Virus record (IMG/VR): IMGVR_UViG_3300025603_000009
Coordinates: 1-64,000 of that record
Direction: 5' to 3' (one strand)
Source of the DNA: a virus
Length of the DNA stretch: 64,000 nucleotides
Below are positions 1 through 8,600 of the stretch, in pieces; position 1 is the stretch's first letter, and every line of letters begins with the position of its first letter. Under the pieces are notes generated by a model that was not told where the DNA came from, did not search any database, and worked only from the letters and a program-made list of their open reading frames with translations. The position numbers and the translations under genes are program-made.

Positions 1-12
1 TTAGAATAAAAA

Positions 13-150
13 GGTGGGTGTTTAATTACCTACAACGGTGGTAATATGAGCCGTTTTTTCTATGGCTTATATTTAGTGTTAGCAGTAGTACGGTAATTAA
101 CCACAAATGCTCAATCGAAGAACTGAATTAAGCACTTGTAGGTAACACCC
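13..150 (+). ncRNA. Structured leader RNA upstream of the first gene
   Basis: The stretch folds into a closed multi-branch structure. A long-range stem joins GGGTGTT (16-22) and TACCTACAA (27-35) to TTGTAGGTAACACCC (136-150), about 15 bp with a TAAT bulge. Inside it, GTGGTAAT (38-45) pairs with ATTAACCAC (96-104; one bulge), ATGAGCC (46-52) pairs with GGCTTAT (64-70), and TGCT (108-111) can pair with AGCA (131-134). No open reading frame covers it, and it ends 32 bases before the ATG at 183. A second C-rich run (TCACCCCC, 157-164) could compete for the GGGTG strand, which would allow a switch. It could be a leader/riboswitch-like element or a separate small RNA. I do not recognise the class; the pairing is seen, the role is inferred. 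Confidence 0.5.
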
Positions 151-182
151 GAATAAATCACCCCCAACAAACAACTAAGAAA

Positions 183-428
183 ATGAACAGACAAGATAAA
201 ATAACAATATTTGTTAAGAGGCTACAAAAGCTAAATGTAGAAATAAAACTGTCTGCGAATTATCCTTGGATTTACATATCTCATATAAACGGAAAACAAG
301 TTACTGAAAAGTTCCAAGCCAATCACGGATTTACTGTAGCATTTACCCCGATTAAAAAAGGTCAAGAACTAGAGTTCACAGATATAAGAGAAATTTTTAA
401 ACTAGTAAGAAAGTATTGTGATAAATAA
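183..428 (+). CDS. Small conserved phage protein, unknown function (81 aa)
   Basis: An 81-residue basic protein beginning at the first ATG after the structured leader. Its centre reads YPWIYISHINGKQVTEKF followed by NHGFTVAFTP, a pattern I recall from small unannotated proteins of Bacteroidota phages; no function is known to me. There is no membrane segment, cysteine cluster or catalytic motif. It is the first gene of the left + strand block and the only one directly downstream of the leader RNA, so that RNA could control it. A 58-base gap without clear signals separates it from the next gene. I am confident it is a gene, and ignorant of its role. Confidence 0.7.
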   Translation: MNRQDKITIFVKRLQKLNVEIKLSANYPWIYISHINGKQVTEKFQANHGFTVAFTPIKKGQELEFTDIREIFKLVRKYCDK

Positions 429-486
429 TCTTCTTAGCGAATACTAGTACGTTGGCAAAATAGATACATTTTTTAATATTACAATT

Positions 487-801
487 ATGGAGTTTACACC
501 TAAAGATCCTGTTGGACATACAAGAGTAATTAAATGGTGTGTAGCAAGAGGAAATCGTGCCGCTTATAAATATAAATTTATGAGTTATTTTATTAATAAA
601 AATAAAATAAAATATGAATTGTACAAAAACGGTAAATATAGAGTTTATATTGTGTATTCAGATGATGAAAACATTAAAAATAAATTTTTAGAAATGACAG
701 TTTTAATATTCAATGAATGTTTCATTGATTTTCACATGAAAAAATTACTTTTAGCTGATAATAAATCTATTGAAAATATTAGTGATGCTAGAAAACGTTA
801 A
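487..801 (+). CDS. Hypothetical protein (104 aa)
   Basis: A 104-residue lysine- and tyrosine-rich protein with start context ATTACAATTATG, typical of this genome. The N-terminal half is basic and aromatic (YKYKFMSYFINKNKIKYEL) and is followed by a predicted beta-rich stretch and a short helix. I see no known motif. It lies in the same direction as its neighbours, 30 bases before the next gene, and has the same A/T-ending codon use as the rest of the left block. It is probably an early-expressed small phage protein. Confidence 0.6.
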   Translation: MEFTPKDPVGHTRVIKWCVARGNRAAYKYKFMSYFINKNKIKYELYKNGKYRVYIVYSDDENIKNKFLEMTVLIFNECFIDFHMKKLLLADNKSIENISDARKR

Positions 802-831
802 AATTTTATAACACATATAAAAAATTTAAAA

Positions 832-1104
832 ATGGAACAATTACGTATAAAAAACATTTCTGTTAAAAAAAAAGAACAGTATTTAGATACAAGTTTACCT
901 TTTGATTTAAAAGCTAAATTACTATTACATTATAAAGATAAAAACGGTTCACACATTGAACATTTTGATTCAAGTTATAATGCAATAAGGATTAATCATG
1001 CTTTAGATAACTTTAATAAAACATTACGTCCTGGAGAATCGGCACGTAAAGTAGTAGCAATATACGAAATAATGACAGCCGTTAAACTTACAAAATTATG
1101 TTAA
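832..1104 (+). CDS. Hypothetical protein (90 aa)
   Basis: A 90-residue protein with a basic N-terminus and a C-terminal helix (RPGESARKVVAIYEIMTAV). No recognised domain. Its last 7 bases overlap the start of the dNMP kinase gene in another frame, so the two are probably translationally coupled and expressed together. That overlap and the shared codon use are the main support that it is a real gene. Confidence 0.6.
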   Translation: MEQLRIKNISVKKKEQYLDTSLPFDLKAKLLLHYKDKNGSHIEHFDSSYNAIRINHALDNFNKTLRPGESARKVVAIYEIMTAVKLTKLC

Positions 1105-1955
1105 TAGGTGTATCTGGAAAAATAGGAAGTGGTAAAGACACTTTTGGTAAAATGCTTGAGTATTTACATCATAAACATCTTAATAAAATTCCTCTTATAT
1201 CAGTAACAGAATTTTTAGATTCTTATGATGACGTATATACTAACGAAGATTATAACAATACTAACGGACTTTTTACAATAAAAAAGTTTGCAGACAAGTT
1301 AAAAGATGTAGTTTGTTTATTAATTAATTGTTCAAGAAAAGAATTAGAAAATCATGAATTTAAAAATAAACCTTTAGGTGAAGATTGGATACATTATAGG
1401 TATGCTGATGGTTTTACAAAAGATCATAATGGTAATACTTCAATGCTTAGTAAATCTTGTAGTAAAGATAAATATGAAGAAGAATTTAAAATAAATTGGT
1501 CTACTGCTTATAAAACTGTACTTACTCCTAGAATATTACTTCAATTATTAGGTACTGAATGTGGTAGACAAATTATTCATCCCAATATTTGGATTAATTC
1601 TTTAATGTCTACATATAAAGAATCATATAAAAATAATCGATATTATGCTAATAAGAATGTTTTTAATGTATCTGAAGAAGACGAAGTAAATAATCCAGCT
1701 ATGTATCCTAATTGGATCGTAACAGATTTAAGATTTCCTAACGAGTATGATGCTATTAAAGATAACGGGGGTATAACTGTTAGAATAACTCGTAATAATT
1801 CAGCTGAAAGTCAATCTACTCATGAATCTGAAACTGCTTTAGATAATTATAAAACCCACGATTACGAAATTACAAATGATGGTTCTTTACATGACCTTTA
1901 TTTAAGCGCAAACACTTTTTATGTAACTTTTATAAACACTAAATATAATGACTGA
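1098..1955 (+). CDS. Deoxynucleoside monophosphate kinase (T4 gp1-like)
   Basis: The product (285 aa) would phosphorylate dNMPs to dNDPs with ATP in the host cytoplasm, feeding phage DNA synthesis. Sequence evidence is an N-terminal P-loop, GKIGSGKDT at residues 7-15, and the family's late motif VTDLRFPNEYDAI followed by GITVRITRN near residues 210-230. A central insertion rich in charged and aromatic residues (about 90-170) makes it somewhat longer than the T4 enzyme. It overlaps the genes on both sides by 7-8 bases, indicating one operon. The MazG-like gene downstream supports a nucleotide-metabolism role for this block. The family call is firm; substrate range cannot be read from sequence. 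Confidence 0.85.
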   Translation: MLIGVSGKIGSGKDTFGKMLEYLHHKHLNKIPLISVTEFLDSYDDVYTNEDYNNTNGLFTIKKFADKLKDVVCLLINCSRKELENHEFKNKPLGEDWIHYRYADGFTKDHNGNTSMLSKSCSKDKYEEEFKINWSTAYKTVLTPRILLQLLGTECGRQIIHPNIWINSLMSTYKESYKNNRYYANKNVFNVSEEDEVNNPAMYPNWIVTDLRFPNEYDAIKDNGGITVRITRNNSAESQSTHESETALDNYKTHDYEITNDGSLHDLYLSANTFYVTFINTKYND

Positions 1956-2496
1956 AAAATTATTAGACCTAAATAATACTCCAAATGCGGAAGTATTAGT
2001 CAAGAAATTTACTAATAAAATTTTAGAAGGTACTATAGATTCTGTAAAAGCTGGTGTCATTTTAAAAATAATGGCTAAAGTATCTGAAGAAGTATTAGCT
2101 AATCCCGAAGTTAAAGCTACAATTAGCGTAGCTACTGTAAATGCTATTACAGGTCTTGCAAAAGGTGAAAGATTGTACGGAGCAAAAATTAGTTATCGTG
2201 CAACAAGTACACGATATGATTATAGTGATTGCGGTCACACAGAATATAATTCGTTAGTTGCAATTGAACAAATAATTAAAGAGCGTAAAAAAGCTATTGA
2301 AGATAAACTTAAACTTGTTCTTAAAGATTCAGAAGCATCGTATTCTAATTCTAAATCTTTAGGTATATCTACATTTACTGAAGATATTATTATAGCTGAT
2401 TTACCAAAATTAACTTTTGAACCAAATGGTGAAATTGTTTCAGTTAAAGCACCCATTAAATACCAATCAAAAGGTTGTGTATATTCTTTTAAATAA
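1948..2496 (+). CDS. Conserved phage protein, unknown function (182 aa)
   Basis: Starts inside the last codons of the kinase gene (8-base overlap). The N-terminal half is helical, with alanine/valine-rich stretches (VKAGVILKIMAKVSEEVL). The middle carries a Tyr/Asp-rich segment (SYRATSTRYDYSDCGHTEYNS) and then a long charged helix (IEQIIKERKKAIEDKLKLVL), probably a coiled coil. I recall similar proteins in phages of Bacteroidota but no assigned function. Co-transcribed with the kinase and probably early. Tail-chaperone- or host-modifying-type roles are possible but unsupported. Confidence 0.65.
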   Translation: MTEKLLDLNNTPNAEVLVKKFTNKILEGTIDSVKAGVILKIMAKVSEEVLANPEVKATISVATVNAITGLAKGERLYGAKISYRATSTRYDYSDCGHTEYNSLVAIEQIIKERKKAIEDKLKLVLKDSEASYSNSKSLGISTFTEDIIIADLPKLTFEPNGEIVSVKAPIKYQSKGCVYSFK

Positions 2497-2526
2497 TAAT
2501 TAATTAACAATTAAAAATTTATTGTA

Positions 2527-3018
2527 ATGTCAGATTTAAAAATTACACCTAACAACGATATTATACCTTTTGCCAAACTTCATGGAAAAGCTAAAAATAT
2601 TGCTATACGTACACCTAAAATAACTGTTGAAAAATACATAGAATTATTTTCTTGGTTACAGTGTTCAAAAAATGCATACATTACTGCAATGCCTACGCAT
2701 AGTAAAGTTACAGAATCAGGTATATTTATTAATGAAGAATCTGCTAAAGAAGACTGGGCAGAAAGTGCTCGATTTGGTTATCCAATTATTAGTATAGGTG
2801 CAAATTGTAAAGAATACGAGCCACTTATAAAACTACATTTGTTAGCTTCAATGTCTGGACAACCGTTAAAAACTTTTGAAGTTGTTGTTGCATCTCCTGA
2901 TTATCCTGATGAAAGGGCTTGTGACCGAGTTTATTTAGTGGCTGTTCACCGTGTTGAAAGTATAGTTTCTTTAGTTAATCCCGATGATGTAAAGTTAGAT
3001 AAAAATTATAAATTTTAA
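2527..3018 (+). CDS. Hypothetical protein (163 aa)
   Basis: A 163-residue protein of mixed alpha/beta character with no clear catalytic signature. Visible features are a lysine-rich N-terminus, an acidic centre (EESAKEDWAESARFGYP), and a C-terminal beta-rich part (KTFEVVVASPDYPDERACDRVYLVAVHRVE). Five bases separate its stop from the DUF932 gene, so the two are probably expressed together. No function can be assigned. Confidence 0.6.
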   Translation: MSDLKITPNNDIIPFAKLHGKAKNIAIRTPKITVEKYIELFSWLQCSKNAYITAMPTHSKVTESGIFINEESAKEDWAESARFGYPIISIGANCKEYEPLIKLHLLASMSGQPLKTFEVVVASPDYPDERACDRVYLVAVHRVESIVSLVNPDDVKLDKNYKF

Positions 3019-3023
3019 GAGAT

Positions 3024-4040
3024 ATGGCTGATAATATAAATTACGCAAAGGGTAAACACTCTTTTGCCAGTGCTGTTTTACCAGCATGGCATAATCTAGG
3101 TCAAATTGTTGACCATGCTATGACTTCTGAAGAAGCTATAGTTGCATCTGGATTAGATTTTACTGTTAAACTTACACCTGTTGTAGGTGAAGTTTATAAT
3201 AAGTCTATAGGAAGGAACATACCTTTAGAAACAAATAAATTTATTACATATCGTGATGATATATATGAATCTTTAGGTGTTGTTGGTGCAAGATATGAAC
3301 CACTTCAAAATGTTAACGCATTTGATTTTTTCGATGAAATTGTAGGTTCTAAAGAAGCTATATACGAAACTGCTGGTGCGTTAGGTAATGGAGAAATAAT
3401 TTTTATTACTGCTAAATTACCTAATCAAATTAGAATTGGAAATTCTGATGATGTTACTGATATGTATTTGTTATTAACAACAAGTCATGATGGTTCAGGT
3501 GCTACAAAAGTAATGTTTACACCAACAAGAGTTGTTTGTGCTAATACTTTAGCAAGTGGTATAAATAACGCAAAACGTAAGTTTTCTGTTAGGCACACAG
3601 TTAACGCTAAAAATAGACTTGAAGAAGGTAAAAAAATTCTTCAAGTAAGTCATGTATTAAGTGACGAATTAAATGAAATTTTTAATGCTATGTCTAAAAC
3701 TCGTGTTTCAGACAATGTAGTAGAAAAGTACATTACTAATGTTTTTTATGATTCTAAAGAACTACAATCTATAGTAGATGGTAATAGTAATGAAGTAATT
3801 TCTACTCGTAAAAGAAACACTGTTAAAGACACTATTAATTATTATCATACGGGAGTAGGTCAAGATATGATTACTACTAAAGGTACTTTGTGGGGGGCAT
3901 ATAATGCTGTTACAGGTTACTTTCAAAATAATAAATCTTATACTACAAACGAAAAAAAGTTTAATTCTATTTTAACTGATCAAGGTACATCTAAAAAATT
4001 AACTGAACGTGCTTTTGATTTAACTAGTAAATATCTTTAA
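3024..4040 (+). CDS. DUF932 family phage/plasmid-like protein
   Basis: A 338-residue protein with the hallmarks of the DUF932 family: the N-terminal KGKHSFASAVLPAWHNLGQ with the invariant tryptophan and glycine, the central YLLLTTSHDGSGATKVMFTP followed by TRVVCANTLA, and the C-terminal WGAYNAVTGYFQN. The family is common in phages and plasmids and its biochemical role is unknown. The gene is followed directly by a strong intrinsic terminator (4043-4073), so it ends a transcription unit, while the next gene starts 12 bases beyond the terminator. Confidence in the family is high; function is open. Confidence 0.85.
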   Translation: MADNINYAKGKHSFASAVLPAWHNLGQIVDHAMTSEEAIVASGLDFTVKLTPVVGEVYNKSIGRNIPLETNKFITYRDDIYESLGVVGARYEPLQNVNAFDFFDEIVGSKEAIYETAGALGNGEIIFITAKLPNQIRIGNSDDVTDMYLLLTTSHDGSGATKVMFTPTRVVCANTLASGINNAKRKFSVRHTVNAKNRLEEGKKILQVSHVLSDELNEIFNAMSKTRVSDNVVEKYITNVFYDSKELQSIVDGNSNEVISTRKRNTVKDTINYYHTGVGQDMITTKGTLWGAYNAVTGYFQNNKSYTTNEKKFNSILTDQGTSKKLTERAFDLTSKYL

Positions 4041-4042
4041 TC

Positions 4043-4073
4043 AAAAAAGGAGGTAGAAATACCTCCTTTTTTT
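4043..4073 (+). terminator. Intrinsic terminator after the DUF932 gene
   Basis: A 13-bp perfect stem (4043-4055 with 4060-4072) capped by a GAAA tetraloop and ending in a run of seven T. The stem includes GGAGGTA/TACCTCC plus an A/T extension. It lies 3 bases after the stop codon and 12 bases before the next start, so readthrough would be needed to co-express the genes downstream. Confidence 0.85.
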
Positions 4074-4084
4074 AATATTTTGAC

Positions 4085-4756
4085 ATGAACGAAATTGATT
4101 TATACGAAAAGTTAGAAACTCTTGTAGATGGTATTAATTTAACACAAGAGGGACTTGAACAAGTCGTGCAAACACTGACTACTGAAGAATCACATAAATT
4201 TCAAACTACAGTTGATGTAGAAGAATTTATGAATACAATGGAACAACGTATTGCAAAATATCCAGAAATTCCTAAAACTAATACTGTAATATTGCGTATT
4301 AAATTACTTCTTGAAGAAGTTGTAGAATTTGCTGTTGCGGCTTTAGGTAAAAAAACTGGAATTGAAGCTTTAAATGCAATTGTAGACGGGCAACATAAAA
4401 ATAAATTTTTAGATCCTAAATGGGAAAATCCAAATATTGTTGAAATAGCTGATGCATTTGCTGATATTGAATATGTACTACATGGAGCAATTGCTGCTTT
4501 TGGTATGCAAGATATATTTAAAGAATGTTTTGATGCAGTTCATGCTAATAATATGACTAAATCTGTAGAAAATAGAACTACTGCAGAAGCAACTGTAAAT
4601 ATTCTTTCTAATCAAAATATAAAAGCTAGCGTAAAAGAAACTAAAACTGGCAGATATTTAATTACAAGAGATGGAGATAATAAAATTCTTAAACCTTCTA
4701 ATTATAAATCCGTCGATTTAACAATTATTGTTAACCAAAACATAAGGAAAAAATGA
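4085..4756 (+). CDS. MazG-like / phosphoribosyl-ATP pyrophosphohydrolase-type NTPase
   Basis: The product (223 aa) belongs to the all-alpha NTP pyrophosphohydrolases, which split NTPs or dNTPs to the monophosphate and pyrophosphate. Visible are the metal-binding helix with EExxE spacing (LLEEVVEFAV, about residues 80-90), the second acidic helix EIADAFADIEYVLHG, and the phage-type tail FDAVHANNMTKS. The N-terminal 45 residues are an acidic extension without recognised fold. Known roles of phage MazG proteins include control of nucleotide pools and of the alarmone ppGpp; which applies here is inference. Its last four bases overlap the next start (ATGA). Confidence 0.8.
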   Translation: MNEIDLYEKLETLVDGINLTQEGLEQVVQTLTTEESHKFQTTVDVEEFMNTMEQRIAKYPEIPKTNTVILRIKLLLEEVVEFAVAALGKKTGIEALNAIVDGQHKNKFLDPKWENPNIVEIADAFADIEYVLHGAIAAFGMQDIFKECFDAVHANNMTKSVENRTTAEATVNILSNQNIKASVKETKTGRYLITRDGDNKILKPSNYKSVDLTIIVNQNIRKK

Positions 4757-5424
4757 TAGATAAGCAACTAGAAAAAGAAGCTCAAAATTTATTTTCACTG
4801 TTTCATATATGTATGAGATACATGGATACTATGCTTGATAACAAATATTTTGTTAAAGAAGAGAAGCAAAGAGCTAATAATCTTATGGCATTTTTAACTA
4901 AACGTTGTGATACTTATTGGAACACTATAAAAAATAATGTAGACAATGAAGAACTTACTATTTACAGTAATCTTATAGAAGATTTTGAAAGTATTATAGT
5001 AAGTATGAGAACAATGTCGCCATTTGAAGTAAAGTGTGTATATGAAACTGCGAAAGTTATACCTTCTTATATTACTACAGAAAAAACTATTATTGATATT
5101 AATGAAATAGTAAAAACTCATGTACATCCTCAAGCTGTTGTATCTTTAAGTCAATTATTAGCTAAAAGTAGTAAAAAAGATATAGATGTACTTGTTATAA
5201 ATGTCAATGGTATCAATTGTAAAATTTCTAGTACTCACGGTAATGTAATAGTGTTTGAATATGACACTAGTGAAGGAAAACGCAATTTTGCATACACGAT
5301 TAATAACTTAGATACTGAAACTTTGTGTAGTATAAATAATTTTTTGTATACTAGGTTACAAATTAGTGAAAAAACTAAACTACCCTCGTTAGAATCAGCT
5401 ACAGAACACACAACTGTACAATAG
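4753..5424 (+). CDS. Hypothetical protein (223 aa)
   Basis: The last gene of the left + strand block, coupled to the MazG-like gene by an ATGA overlap. The first half is helical and charged, with cysteine-containing segments (FSLFHICMRYMD and LTKRCDTYW). The second half looks beta-rich (DIDVLVINVNGINCKISS and NVIVFEYDTS). I do not recognise the family. It ends in TAG, and a strong terminator follows 68 bases downstream. Confidence 0.6.
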   Translation: MIDKQLEKEAQNLFSLFHICMRYMDTMLDNKYFVKEEKQRANNLMAFLTKRCDTYWNTIKNNVDNEELTIYSNLIEDFESIIVSMRTMSPFEVKCVYETAKVIPSYITTEKTIIDINEIVKTHVHPQAVVSLSQLLAKSSKKDIDVLVINVNGINCKISSTHGNVIVFEYDTSEGKRNFAYTINNLDTETLCSINNFLYTRLQISEKTKLPSLESATEHTTVQ

Positions 5425-5491
5425 CACAGTATAGACCACTACAGCAAATTTAACGTAAATAGCGTGTAACTTGTTGATTATCAGACAGTTA

Positions 5492-5530
5492 GAAGCCATG
5501 ATTACTTATTGTAGTCATGGCTTCATTTTT
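5492..5530 (+). terminator. Terminator of the left + strand block
   Basis: A 14-bp stem with one G-U pair (5492-5505 with 5511-5524), loop TTATT, then ATTTTT. It lies in the convergent gap between the + strand block ending at 5424 and the - strand block ending at 5619. Its T-run is on the + strand only, so it stops rightward transcription before it enters the late genes. Confidence 0.8.
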
Positions 5531-5589
5531 CCCCCTTTTATTTAACTTAATCAACAATTATACACCTATCATATCTAAAAACAGCTTCT

Positions 5590-5610
5590 AAAAAAAATTT
5601 ACGTCCGTAA
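5590..5610 (-). terminator. Possible terminator of the late block
   Basis: Read on the - strand, a short palindrome TTACGGACGTAA (5599-5610) is followed by an A-T rich base and eight T (5590-5597), immediately after the stop of the giant polymerase gene. The stem is only 4-5 bp, so efficiency is doubtful, but position and T-run fit the end of the leftward late transcript. Confidence 0.45.
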
Positions 5611-5618
5611 GTGGATAA

Positions 5619-8600
5619 TTATTTGCGATAAACTCCTTGACCTGTACTATATAGTCTATATGCTTGTGTTCCAAGTGGCATTAATTGTAATGTTTCACGT
5701 AGTAATCTACTATCACCTGAATAAATACCCGTTGCAATAGTATCATCATTTTGTATAAATCTACCACCAGCAATAATAAACTCATATAAATCTGTAACTA
5801 ATGTACTTACAGGAATAAGATTTTTCATAAGTGCTTGTTGCTCTTGTGGATTTACATAAAATGTTATATCTGTTTGCATACGAGTTAACATATTTATTAA
5901 ATAGTTTGAATAAAGTTTTTGATCTTCATCATCATCATCTAATGACGCTTTAATTAAAACGTGAATTGCAATAAGTCCTGCATATATAACTAACTCTTGT
6001 AAATTAGCTCGCATATTAGCAGCATCTACTTCATTAAATCTATCATCAAATTTAGTATCTCTAAAAGTAGCTTTTCTAAATAATTGATTTAATGTAAATA
6101 CAACATTAGATATACCACTTGTTTCTATATTAGATACTTTAGGTGTAAAATATAAACTACTTATAGTTCTATATCTACCTTTACGAGTATATTCTAAGTG
6201 TGAATCATACTTTTCACTTTCAATACGTGAAGCCCAACCTTCAAACATCCAAGTTCTAAACTGTGCTAACGCTCTACCTAAAAACTTACGTTTAATAGCT
6301 AAAGGTGACAAGTGGTCATAATTACCATGATTCTTTTTAATAACTTGATCTAAGTTATTTTTAAATCTATTAGAAGATTTATTATGTGCATAATCAGCAG
6401 GATTACCACTCCATTCATTATTTTCAGCAAACTCTTGTGTATTCCAATTACCTTCATTATCATATGCTTCCCATAAAGTACGTTCTTCTCCATTAAGATC
6501 AGTAATTTTTTTGTTTAACATCATAGCAATCATTACAGGAGCTTGATTTAAATACTCACTACGCTTCTGTAAATTATATGCTTCTAAAAACTTTAATCTT
6601 GTATTTAATGTTGTTTCTTTAGAAGTTTTATAAAGTTCATTTGACGCATCTTTTAATACATCAAATTTATCCATAATCGCTCTAATTTTAAGAGCCAACA
6701 TTGCAACATTTGATTGATCAAATTTATCTAATTGGTGTGCAGTTAAATTTCTACCTATACTACTCCAAGTCATTCTATACGCTTTACGTAATTGACCTTG
6801 TGTATAATCTCTACCATCAGCAGCAGTAATTAAATTAGAAATATAACCAAATCCCATGTTAGCTACAGCAGAAAATGTATTCCAACCCATACCTTTAAGT
6901 TGCATCCACTGTAAAAGATTATCTCCTACACGTGAAGCAGCAATATATCCACCTACATTTTCTGCTTTAAGTTCTAATTCAGCCCTAAGTGATGTATATT
7001 CTTCATCTTCAATATCATTATTAACTTTTAATAATTCTAATTCTTTTAATAAATCTTCATACTTTTTCTTTTCAGCTTTTTCAATAGGCGTAAGAAATTT
7101 GATATTACTTACACCTTCTACTTCACGGGCGTACCCATAAAATACTTTAAAATAATTTTCGTAAGCAGTACGTAAATTTTTAAAACTATCAATTTCTGAC
7201 TTCTGTACAACGTTATCATACGGATCAGTAATTTTTTCATTTTTAGGAGTAAATCTACTTTCTCTTGATTCGTTAATAATGTTTCTAGCAATTTGAACAT
7301 AATCTTCAATAGCTGATTTGTGTTTATAACTTAACACTGCCATTGAATACGCTTTAATAACTTTACCTAAATCAAATGATTTAGTTTCTGCAACTTCATT
7401 AGTAGCTTTTCTACGTAAATTTTGAACATAAACTAAATCAGGTTCAGAATTAGTTTTAATACGAAATTCTAAAACACCTTTTTCAACTATTTGATCAATT
7501 GCACGTTTTTGATCGGGTAACATTTTTACTTCAAGTTGTGCATCAACTTCTCCTGTTATAGGGTCAATATCTCCATACATTGTATCTTTAATACTACCTT
7601 CTGTTGTACTAGCAATAAGTTTATCATATACAGAAGCTAACCCAGTTTTAAGTCCACCTTCATCAAACTGTTCTATTACAGCTTTTAAAATAGTTGGAAG
7701 TGTATTTACTTGTACGTTTTTACGACTATTGTAAGGTAAATATTTATGTAATGATGAAAAAGTATCAATCATAAATTCATAAAATTCACTTAATGTTTCA
7801 TCATTAGCAATAGTATCAAATCTTGAATCATTCCATATAGTAGCTTCACCAGTTTCTAAATTAGTTTTACGTGGTGTTTCATATGTAAAACGATGACCCA
7901 TAGGTTTAATAAAATTACCATCAATTTTAATACTTTTACCTTTATTAACAGCGTTACTATAATAATAAGGAGAATTTTCAATTTCCCATATTTTCATACG
8001 TTTCTGACGCTCTGACAAGCTACCAAATCCATTATCTACAATCTCACTGTACATGACGTCGAACTCTTCAAAGAACGTCGCCATACGTGCTTCCATACGC
8101 TTTGACAGAACGTTGTAGCGATATTCCCCCATATTGTTTTTTAACTCTGCAATATGTTTTGCTTTAGCTTTTTCATCAAATTTTCCAACATACGTTAATC
8201 TATCATCTGCAACAACAGGTGGAGCTAATAATCTAGCATCCATTAAAATTTCATTATTATGTTTCCAATCAAAATAATTATCCCACATAGCAGGATTATC
8301 AGATTCATTAGCACGATTAAATAATGCTTTTTTAGTCTCAAAAAATTCTTGTGTATAAGGATATATAATATTACCAGTTTTTTCACCCGTATTATATTTT
8401 TGCATAAACGGTTCATACAATGCTGTACCATTTGTTGTTTGTTGTATAGCTTTTAATTTTGCTTGAACTTCAGGAAGTAAACTATCTAGTTTAGCGTAAA
8501 TTTTATTTGCTTCATCAAATGCTCTTGAATTTGCATTTTTAACAGCATCAGATACTAAATCTAACATTACAAAACCGTATCTACTAATATCTAATACATT

